Source: Micromonospora_I sp040659735
GTDB taxonomy: Bacteria > Actinomycetota > Actinomycetes > Mycobacteriales > Micromonosporaceae
DNA: 64,000 bases
Direction of reading: 5' to 3'
Assembly: GCF_040659735.1 (NCBI RefSeq)
Contig: NZ_JBFANZ010000010.1
Span: 62,001-126,000, forward strand
The position numbers were made by a program, and so were the translations under genes. The stretch's first letter is position 1, and each line of letters opens with the position of its first letter. Below the pieces are notes generated by a model. That model did no database searches. It saw only the letters and a list, made by a program, of their open reading frames with translations, and was not told the origin of the DNA. Below are positions 57,727 through 64,000 of the stretch, one piece after another.

Positions 57727-58497
57727 ATGACGCAGCTGATGAGCGACCAGACCGCGGCGGCGGAGGACGACCCCACCGCGCCGCCGCCCGGACGCTCCCG
57801 ACGGGTGGTGCTCAAGCTCTCCGGCGAGGTCTTCGGCGGTGGGGCGATCGGCGTCTCGCCCGACGTCGTCCAGGCCATCGCCCGGCAGATCGCGACCGTG
57901 GTCCGGCGTGGGATCCAGGTCTCCGTGGTGGTCGGCGGCGGCAACTTCTTCCGGGGCGCCGAGCTGCAGAAGCGCGGCATGGACCGGGCCCGCGCCGACT
58001 ACATGGGCATGCTCGGCACGGTGATGAACTGCCTGGCCCTGCAGGACTTCCTGGAGAAGGAGGGCATCGAGACGCGCGTGCAGAGCGCGATCACGATGGC
58101 CCAGGTGGCCGAGCCCTACATTCCGCTCCGCGCCATCCGGCACCTCGAAAAGGGCCGTGTAGTGATCTTCGGTGCGGGGGCCGGCATGCCGTTCTTCTCC
58201 ACCGACACGGTCGCGGCCCAGCGCGCGTTGGAGATTCACGCCGACGTGGTGCTGATGAGCAAGAACGGCGTCGACGCGGTCTACACCGCCGATCCGCGCA
58301 CCGACCCCGACGCCCGCAAACTCGATTCGATCACCTTCTCCGAGGCGCTGCGCCGGGGGCTGCGGGTCGCGGATGCGGCGGCGTTCAGCTTGTGTATGGA
58401 AAACGGGCTCCCCATGCTGGTGTTCGGTGCGCAGGGCGACGACACTATCGTCCGGGCCGTCGGGGGCGAGCGGATCGGCACATTGATCACGGCGTAG
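57727..58497 (+). CDS. pyrH: UMP kinase
   Basis: PyrH phosphorylates UMP to UDP in pyrimidine synthesis. The 256-residue amino-acid-kinase-fold protein shows VVLKLSGEVFGG, VVVGGGNFFRGAEL, the acidic DADVVLMSKN-type region (HADVVLMSKNGVDAVYTADP) and a late VADAAAFSLCMENGLP. It has a 25-residue N-terminal extension before the conserved core. The ATG at 57727 is used, though a second ATG five codons on is possible. frr follows after 198 bp. Confidence 0.96.
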   Translation: MTQLMSDQTAAAEDDPTAPPPGRSRRVVLKLSGEVFGGGAIGVSPDVVQAIARQIATVVRRGIQVSVVVGGGNFFRGAELQKRGMDRARADYMGMLGTVMNCLALQDFLEKEGIETRVQSAITMAQVAEPYIPLRAIRHLEKGRVVIFGAGAGMPFFSTDTVAAQRALEIHADVVLMSKNGVDAVYTADPRTDPDARKLDSITFSEALRRGLRVADAAAFSLCMENGLPMLVFGAQGDDTIVRAVGGERIGTLITA

Positions 58498-58695
58498 GCC
58501 GTGGTCGACGTGCCGGGCACGGCGTGAGCCGTCGCCGGACGCCCGGGTGGCCGGCGCGTGCCGGTGCGGACCGCCAGCCGCAGCGGCACCGCGCCGTCGG
58601 CAACCGACAGCGCGGCCCGAGCGTGACCATCGAGCAGGACACGGCCAACCGGCCTTTGTGGGACAACGAGGCATCAGAAGGAGGCGACGGAGCAG

Positions 58696-59253
58696 GTGAT
58701 CGACGACACGCTGCTTGAGGCCGAGGAGAAGATGGATCGCGCGGTCGAGCACGCCAAGGAGGAGTTCGCTGCGATCCGGACCGGTCGGGCGACTCCGGCG
58801 ATGTTCTCCAAGGTCATCATTGATTACTACGGCACCCCCACGCCGCTGACCCAGATGGCCTCCGTCGGCATCCCCGAGCCGCGGATGGCGATCATCAAGC
58901 CGTACGACGCGTCGCAGCTCCATGTGATGGAGAAGGCGATCCGGGACTCGGACCTGGGCGTCAACCCCAACAACGAGGGCACGCAGCTGCGTATCCTGCT
59001 CCCGCAGATGACCGAGGAGCGGCGCCGCGACATGATCAAGGTCGCGCGCGGCAAGGGCGAGGACGCCAAGGTCGCCATCCGCAACGTGCGACGCCGGGCC
59101 AAGGAAGAACTGGACCGCATCGTCAAGGACGGCGAAGCGGGTGAGGACGAGGGACGCCGCGCCGAGAAGGAGCTGGACGACGTCACCCACCGCTACGTCA
59201 CCAACATCGACGACCTGGTGAAACACAAGGAAACCGAGCTGCTCGAGGTCTGA
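58696..59253 (+). CDS. frr: Ribosome recycling factor
   Basis: RRF with EF-G splits post-termination ribosomes. The 185-residue protein has the expected length and begins VIDDTLLEAEEKMDRAVEHA. It has IRTGRATPAMFSKVIIDYYG, QASVGIPEPR-like sequence (MASVGIPEPRMAIIKPYD) and RRDMIKVARGKGEDAKVAIR. The GTG at 58696 follows GGAG. Its stop overlaps the cdsA ATG (TGATG), coupling translation to lipid synthesis. Confidence 0.97.
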   Translation: MIDDTLLEAEEKMDRAVEHAKEEFAAIRTGRATPAMFSKVIIDYYGTPTPLTQMASVGIPEPRMAIIKPYDASQLHVMEKAIRDSDLGVNPNNEGTQLRILLPQMTEERRRDMIKVARGKGEDAKVAIRNVRRRAKEELDRIVKDGEAGEDEGRRAEKELDDVTHRYVTNIDDLVKHKETELLEV

Positions 59254-60419
59254 TGTCATACCCCGACCCCTACGGCAGCGACGAGCGCGACGTTCGGCAT
59301 GGGGCGCGGCACACCGGTGCCGCGCCCGATCCGTACCCGCCGTACGCCGACTACGACTCCGGAGGGCCCTACGCCGCCTCCGGCGCCGAGACCCGCCACC
59401 CCGGTCACGGTCTGTCCCCGTACCCCCTGACGGACACCGTTCTGGACGGGCCCGGCGGCTCCGACGAGCCCGAGACCGCCGGCTGGCCGCTGCTGGACGC
59501 CGACCCCGAGCCCAGGCCACCGCGCGCCCCCGGCCGGCGTCGCGCCGGCGCCCGGCGTCGCGGTCCGGCCCCGGCGACCGGGACCGAAGCGTCCCCGGTC
59601 AAGCCGCCCAGCCGCGCCGGACGCAACCTGCCGGCGGCGATCGGCGTCGGCGCCTCGCTGGTCGCGGTCATCCTCGCCTCGCTCTTCTTCTGGCCGCCCG
59701 CCTTCCTCGCGGTGCTCGCCGCCGCTGTCGGCATCGGGATCTGGGAGATGATCCGGGCCGTACGGACGAAGGGGGTGCGGCCGCCGCTGCTGCCGCTGCT
59801 CGGCGGTGGCCTGTTGATGATCGGCCTGGCCTGGTGGGCCGGGCCGGACGCGCTCTCCCTGGGCCTGATCGTCACGGTGCTCGCAACCCTTGTGTGGCGG
59901 CTCGCCGACGGTCCGGCGGGGTATCACCGGGACATCTCCGCGGCCACGCTGATCGCCGTCTACGTGCCGTTCCTCGCCGGCTTCGCCGCGCTGCTCGCCG
60001 TCCAACCCGACGGTGACCTGCGGGTGCTGGTCACGCTCGCCGCGGTCGTCCTCTCCGACACCGGCGGCTACGTGTCCGGCGTGTTCCTGGGCAAGCACCC
60101 GATGGCGCCCTCGGTCAGCCCGAAGAAGTCCTGGGAGGGTTTCGCCGGCTCGTTGCTGGCGACCGCGCTCGGCAGCGCGCTCCTGCTCTATCTGCTGCTC
60201 GACGTCGCCCCGGCCTGGGGTGCCCTGTTCGGGCTGGCGGTCTCGGTCGCGGCCGTCCTCGGCGACCTCGGCGAGTCAATGATCAAGCGGGATCTCGCTA
60301 TCAAGGACATGAGTAATCTGCTGCCCGGACACGGTGGCCTGATGGACCGACTGGATTCGATCCTGTTCGCGCTCCCCACCTCATATCTCCTGCTGGCCCT
60401 CTTCGCGCCGGTCAGCTGA
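59253..60419 (+). CDS. cdsA: Phosphatidate cytidylyltransferase
   Basis: CdsA makes CDP-diacylglycerol, the precursor of all phospholipids in the membrane. The 388-residue protein starts with about 120 disordered residues rich in Pro, Gly, Tyr and Arg, then about eight membrane helices. It carries the PKKSWEGFAGS loop and the family signature SMIKRDLAIKDMSNLLPGHG followed by GLMDRLDS. The ATG at 59253 overlaps the frr stop. The order frr-cdsA-rlmN is conserved in actinobacteria. Confidence 0.96.
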   Translation: MSYPDPYGSDERDVRHGARHTGAAPDPYPPYADYDSGGPYAASGAETRHPGHGLSPYPLTDTVLDGPGGSDEPETAGWPLLDADPEPRPPRAPGRRRAGARRRGPAPATGTEASPVKPPSRAGRNLPAAIGVGASLVAVILASLFFWPPAFLAVLAAAVGIGIWEMIRAVRTKGVRPPLLPLLGGGLLMIGLAWWAGPDALSLGLIVTVLATLVWRLADGPAGYHRDISAATLIAVYVPFLAGFAALLAVQPDGDLRVLVTLAAVVLSDTGGYVSGVFLGKHPMAPSVSPKKSWEGFAGSLLATALGSALLLYLLLDVAPAWGALFGLAVSVAAVLGDLGESMIKRDLAIKDMSNLLPGHGGLMDRLDSILFALPTSYLLLALFAPVS

Positions 60420-60546
60420 GACGCGCGGCTGGGACGGCGACAGGCGATACAGACCGACGGGGAAGACGCGGACGGGTGAGACGTGCCTGACCTCGGGACC
60501 CCGCGCCCCGTCGTTAACGGCCAACACGTGGGAGACTGGACCAGCT

Positions 60547-61680
60547 ATGACGAGTCTGCCCCTGATCCCCACCAGCCCCGACGCCCCCATCGGTGGTCCC
60601 GCGCGCCGCGCCGCCATGCCGCCGCGACACCTCGCCGACCTTGACCTGGCCGGGCGCCAGGCGCTCGTCGCCGAGCTCGGAGAGCCCGCCTTCCGGGCGA
60701 AACAGCTCTCCAACCACTACTTCGGGCGGCTCGTCCGCGACCCGGGCCTGATGACCGACCTGCCGGCCGCCAGCCGGGACCGCCTCGCTGACCAGCTGAT
60801 GCCCAAGCTCCTGACGCCCGTCCGCGAGATGGCCTGCGACGACGGGGCGACCCGCAAGGCGCTCTGGCGGCTGCACGACGGCTCCCTGGTGGAGAGCGTG
60901 CTGATGGGCTACCGGGACCGGATCACCGTCTGCATCTCCAGCCAGGCCGGCTGTGGCATGGCGTGCCCGTTCTGCGCCACGGGCCAGGCCGGGCTGACCC
61001 GCAATCTCTCCACAGCCGAGATCGTCGACCAGGCGGTCTACCTGGCGGGGGTCGCCGCTTCGGGCGCGGTCGCCGGTTCGCCGCCCCGGCTGTCGCACGT
61101 GGTGTTCATGGGAATGGGCGAGCCGCTGGCCAACTACTCGCGGGTCATCGCGGCGGTCCGTCGGCTCTGCGCCCCGGCGCCCGAAGGGCTCGGACTCTCC
61201 CAGCGGCATATCACAGTCTCGACCGTCGGGCTGGTGCCGGCGATCCGCCGGTTGGCCGACGAAGACCTCTCCGTGACCCTTGCGCTGTCGTTGCACGCGC
61301 CTGATGATGATCTGCGCGACGAACTCGTGCCGGTCAACCAGCGCTGGAAGGTAGCAGAGGTGTTGGACGCCGCGTGGGACTACGCGGGGCGTACGGGCCG
61401 GCGCGTGTCCATCGAATACGCAATGATCAGAGACGTGAACGACCAGCCGTGGCGCGCCGATCTGCTGGGCCGCCTGCTGGCCGGCAGGTTGACGCACGTC
61501 AACCTCATCCCGCTCAACCCGACTCCGGGCAGCCGCTGGGACGCCAGCCCGAAGCCGGTCGAGCGGGAGTTCGTCCGCCGGTTGCGGGAGGCCGGGGTGT
61601 CGACCACGGTGCGTGACACCCGCGGGCAGGAGATCGACGGTGCGTGCGGGCAGCTTGCCGCAGCGGAGGTCGCATCGTGA
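60547..61680 (+). CDS. rlmN: Dual-specificity RNA methyltransferase RlmN
   Basis: RlmN adds a methyl group to C2 of A2503 in 23S rRNA and A37 in tRNA by radical SAM chemistry. The 377-residue protein has the 4Fe-4S site C136, C140, C143 (CGMACPFC) and GMGEPLANYSRV. A catalytic Cys lies near the end in GQEIDGACGQL; its partner is normally Cys in this group. The ATG at 60547 follows cdsA by 127 bp. Confidence 0.96.
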   Translation: MTSLPLIPTSPDAPIGGPARRAAMPPRHLADLDLAGRQALVAELGEPAFRAKQLSNHYFGRLVRDPGLMTDLPAASRDRLADQLMPKLLTPVREMACDDGATRKALWRLHDGSLVESVLMGYRDRITVCISSQAGCGMACPFCATGQAGLTRNLSTAEIVDQAVYLAGVAASGAVAGSPPRLSHVVFMGMGEPLANYSRVIAAVRRLCAPAPEGLGLSQRHITVSTVGLVPAIRRLADEDLSVTLALSLHAPDDDLRDELVPVNQRWKVAEVLDAAWDYAGRTGRRVSIEYAMIRDVNDQPWRADLLGRLLAGRLTHVNLIPLNPTPGSRWDASPKPVEREFVRRLREAGVSTTVRDTRGQEIDGACGQLAAAEVAS

Positions 61681-61717
61681 ACAGACTTTGTGACGAGTGA
61701 GCGAACCAGGAGACATA

Positions 61718-62659
61718 GTGGCGAGTCAGGGTCAGCGTTTCCGGCGTAAAGCGCTCCGTCGGGGATACAAGGTGGACGAGGTCGACGCGTTCCTCGACCG
61801 CGTCGAGGCCACTCTCGCGGGTGAGTCCGTCGGCTCACCGGTGGCGTCCCAGGACGTTCACGACGTTGTTTTCCGGGTCCGGTTCAACGGCTACGACGAG
61901 TGGCAGGTCGACCTGCACCTGGACCGGGTCGAGCGCCAGCTCGCCGAGCTCGAGGAGCGGGGCGGCCCGAGCCGTGGCCCCGAGTCGCGGATGGCGCCGC
62001 CCGAGCGGATGGGGCCGCCGCCGGAGCGGATGGGTCCACCCATGCGCGACGATCGCGGCATGGCGCCCGTACCGCCCCCGCTGCCGCCGCGCCCGATGCC
62101 GGCCCAGGCCGGCCCGCCGCCCGAGCAGTACGGCCGCTACGACGAGCCGACCGGCGCGTTCGGCGGCGGCTACGACGACCCGCGCGGCGGTTACGACCGG
62201 CCGCCCGCGCCGGCCGGTCCGGGTGGACCCGGCGGCGGATTCGGCGGGCCGGACGAGCGCTTCGACGGCTTCGAGCCGAGTCGGCACGGCAAGATGGACA
62301 TGACCGCGGAGATCCGCATGGGCGATCGTGACCCGCGTGTGCCCGGCATGGGCATGCCGCCCGTGGCCGGTCCGCCGATGGGCGGGGGCCCCGGGGTCGG
62401 CGGTGACCCGGCGATGCAGCGCGTGGACCAGATCCGCCGCACGTTCCAGGTGCGTCGCTTCGGCAGCGGCTACGACCCGATGCAGGTGGATCGCCTCTTC
62501 GAGGGGATCCTCAACGCGATGTCGGGGCGCGGGCCGATGCCGGTGAACGAGAACGACCTGGACACCCTGCACTTCGGGCTGGTCTCGGGGGGCTACTTCG
62601 AGGCCGAGGTCGACGCGGCGCTCAAAGAGGTCCAGGACATCCTGCTGCGCCGTCGCTGA
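61718..62659 (+). CDS. DivIVA-domain protein with two DivIVA boxes
   Basis: The 313-residue protein has an N-terminal DivIVA-type motif (FRRKALRRGYKVDEVDAFLD) and a second copy near the end (FQVRRFGSGYDPMQVDRLFE). About 130 residues of Pro/Gly/Met/Arg-rich disorder join them (PPERMGPPPERMGPP, GGGYDDPRGGYDRPP). Such proteins can bind curved membranes at the pole or septum; that location is inferred. The GTG at 61718 is chosen because AGGAG lies 5 nt before it. A strong terminator follows 14 bp after the stop. Confidence 0.88.
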   Translation: MASQGQRFRRKALRRGYKVDEVDAFLDRVEATLAGESVGSPVASQDVHDVVFRVRFNGYDEWQVDLHLDRVERQLAELEERGGPSRGPESRMAPPERMGPPPERMGPPMRDDRGMAPVPPPLPPRPMPAQAGPPPEQYGRYDEPTGAFGGGYDDPRGGYDRPPAPAGPGGPGGGFGGPDERFDGFEPSRHGKMDMTAEIRMGDRDPRVPGMGMPPVAGPPMGGGPGVGGDPAMQRVDQIRRTFQVRRFGSGYDPMQVDRLFEGILNAMSGRGPMPVNENDLDTLHFGLVSGGYFEAEVDAALKEVQDILLRRR

Positions 62660-62673
62660 CGGGCAGTGACATG

Positions 62674-62710
62674 ACGAGGGCCCGCCCGGAATATCCGGGC
62701 GGGCCCTCGT
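62674..62710. terminator. Strong bidirectional terminator
   Basis: ACGAGGGCCCGCCCGG (62674-62689) pairs perfectly with CCGGGCGGGCCCTCGT (62695-62710) around an AATAT loop, between two convergent genes. Confidence 0.88.
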
Positions 62711-62733
62711 GCGTCTGCTGAGACCGGCGTTGG

Positions 62734-62955
62734 TCAGGAGCGCAGGCCGTTGCGGCGGAGCACGGCGTCGCCGATCACGATGGCCAGGAGCAGCAACGCG
62801 ATGCTGACCAGCCAGATGTCTTCGACCCTGCCCTCGTGGTTGCCGATCGTCATGGCCAGCAGCACAAGCGCCGAGACGACCGCACCGATGCGTCCCGCCT
62901 TGCGGTTCCCCGGCTTCAGCTGGTCCGGCGAGGTTACCGGCTCGCTACCTGCCAC
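62734..62955 (-). CDS. DUF2631 small membrane protein
   Basis: The 73-residue protein has a short hydrophilic N-terminus (VAGSEPVTSPDQLKPGNRKA) and two membrane helices (IGAVVSALVLLAMTIGN and IWLVSIALLLLAIVIGDAVL) joined by HEGRVED. A family member also lies near cdsA and rlmN in mycobacteria. The function is unknown. The GTG at 62955 is chosen for its AAGGA site 6-7 nt upstream; the frame runs much further upstream without similarity. Confidence 0.8.
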   Translation of the reverse strand: MAGSEPVTSPDQLKPGNRKAGRIGAVVSALVLLAMTIGNHEGRVEDIWLVSIALLLLAIVIGDAVLRRNGLRS

Positions 62956-63219
62956 TTTCGGTCCTTCCCTCTCGATCAGATCTCCGTTCAGTCTGGCACG
63001 CGCGTCGGACGCCGCGGCGCAGGGTCCGGCGCAGAGGCGTGTCGCGGCGCGCGACAGCTGGCGTGGGCGGCCGGCCGCCGCGCGGCTGACCGACCCGCAA
63101 CGGCGCAGGTCGACGCCGTACGGAGGGGTATAAGGGGCGTCGCGAGTCGGTGCGCAACGGCACTCCGGTAGCGTTTTGCCCGTACACCTTCGTGTTTGAA
63201 GATCTAGGGGGTCTGCGCG

Positions 63220-64000
63220 GTGCGAGTGACGGGTACGGGACACGCCAGCATGCGGATCGACACGGCTGCGGGCAGCATCCTGACCGACCCGTGGGTCAAT
63301 CCTGCCTACTTCGCCTCGTGGTTCCCCTTCCCCGACAACTCGCAGCTCGACTGGGAGACCCTCGGGCAGGTCGACTACCTCTACGTCTCGCACCTGCACC
63401 GGGACCACTTCGACGCCGCGCACCTCACGCGCTTCGTCTCGAAGAAGGCGACCGTCCTGCTCCCGGAGTATCCGACCTCCGAGTTGGAGGACGAGCTGCG
63501 CGAGCTGGGCTTCAGCAGCTTCATCCGGACCAAGACCAACGAGGTCGTGGAGCTCGACGGCGGGCTCAACGTGATGATCCAGGCGCTCACCAGTCCCACC
63601 GACGGGCCGATCGGTGACTCCTCGCTCTGGGTGGAGCACGACGGGATACGGCTGCTCAACCAGAACGACGCGCGCCCGACCGACCTCGGCGTCTTCGCGG
63701 AGCTCGGCCACGTGCACGCGCACCTGCTGCAGTTCTCCGGCGCGATCTGGTACCCGATGGTCTATGAGCTTCCCGAGGCGGCGAAGCGGGCGTTCGGCAA
63801 GCAGAAGCGCGAGCGGCAGTACGACCGGACCTGGCGCTACATCGACGACCTCAAGGCCTCGCACGTCTTCCCGATCGCCGGCCCGCCGTGCTTTCTGGAC
63901 GACTCGCTGTGGCAGTTCAACGACATCCACGGCGACGAGGGGAACATCTTCCCGGACCAGCACGACTTCCTGACCGAGTACGCGAAGGTCGGCGGCACGA
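63220..64000 (+). CDS. Partial gene, metallo-beta-lactamase-fold hydrolase
   Basis: The frame is open to the right edge (260 codons seen). It starts VRVTGTGHASMRIDTAAGSI and has the metal-binding HLHRDH (H58, H60, D62, H63), followed by conserved LLNQNDARPTD and QFSGAIWYPMVYELP. This resembles UlaG-like and Rieske-linked MBL proteins, some of which carry a C-terminal iron-sulfur domain; that part would lie outside the window. The GTG at 63220 has a weak ribosome site. The substrate is unknown. Confidence 0.85.
   Translation, partial: MRVTGTGHASMRIDTAAGSILTDPWVNPAYFASWFPFPDNSQLDWETLGQVDYLYVSHLHRDHFDAAHLTRFVSKKATVLLPEYPTSELEDELRELGFSSFIRTKTNEVVELDGGLNVMIQALTSPTDGPIGDSSLWVEHDGIRLLNQNDARPTDLGVFAELGHVHAHLLQFSGAIWYPMVYELPEAAKRAFGKQKRERQYDRTWRYIDDLKASHVFPIAGPPCFLDDSLWQFNDIHGDEGNIFPDQHDFLTEYAKVGGT

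Overview
This window comes from the chromosome of a high-GC Gram-positive bacterium, most likely Micromonosporaceae (Micromonospora or a close relative). The support is codon use with near-universal G/C in third positions, many GTG starts, an actinobacterial gene order (ddl-thiL-rpmB-dak-recG-rsmD-coaD; yceD-rpmF-plsX-rnc-mutM-smc-ftsY; amtB-glnK-glnD-ffh; rpsP-khpA-rimM-trmD-rplS-lepB-rnhB; dprA-comM-yraN; rpsB-tsf-pyrH-frr-cdsA-rlmN), and zinc-ribbon ribosomal proteins L28 and L32. The genus is inference. No rRNA, tRNA, CRISPR array, prophage or intact insertion sequence was seen.

Layout. 1-2.8 kb: end of a divergent sensor-like gene, then ddl and two small minus-strand genes. 2.8-9 kb: thiL (preceded by a chain of tiny overlapping ORFs), an acetyltransferase, rpmB, dak and recG. 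9-16 kb: an LPXTG surface protein, rsmD-coaD, a coiled-coil protein and yceD-rpmF-plsX-rnc-mutM. 16-19.5 kb: an accessory island with a spherulin-4 (GH135-like) protein, a decapitated PelF-like glycosyltransferase, a secreted CAP protein and a small coiled-coil gene. 19.9-37 kb: smc, a HAD phosphatase, a DinB protein, a PhoD phosphatase, ftsY, a kinase-like protein, the GlnR-type nitrogen operon amtB-glnK-glnD, ffh, an amidohydrolase and proS. 37-40 kb: a frameshifted membrane gene, a DUF402 protein and a divergent GlxA regulator/cysteine hydrolase pair. 40-49 kb: the rpsP-rplS operon, two signal peptidases, a Nudix protein, rnhB, DUF2469, an M23 peptidase, an aminotransferase and xerC. 50-55 kb: a GntR/UTRA regulator, dprA-comM-yraN and a membrane protein. 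55-64 kb: rpsB-tsf-pyrH-frr-cdsA-rlmN, a two-box DivIVA protein, DUF2631 and a truncated metallo-beta-lactamase-fold gene.

The genes are mainly housekeeping: translation (L28, L32, S16, L19, S2, EF-Ts, RRF, ProS, rRNA/tRNA modification), protein export (FtsY, Ffh, LepB x2), chromosome maintenance (Smc, XerC, RecG, MutM, DprA, RNase HII), envelope and lipid synthesis (Ddl, PlsX, CdsA) and nitrogen control.

No complete new multi-gene system is visible. The most unusual signal is a family of composite intergenic elements: a GATCAAGG palindrome of about 60 bp, usually preceded by an extra half-arm, with a conserved asymmetric loop (AGATCAAAC) and a G-rich, quadruplex-prone tract on the 3' side. 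There are five good copies, one decayed copy and one related copy. One copy is inverted, and its G-tract is inverted with it. Other leads are the ATGA-coupled micro-ORFs before thiL, a GlnR box before amtB, a DasR-like operator before gntR, a recurrent -10-only leaderless promoter pattern, and remnants of a Pel-like exopolysaccharide locus.
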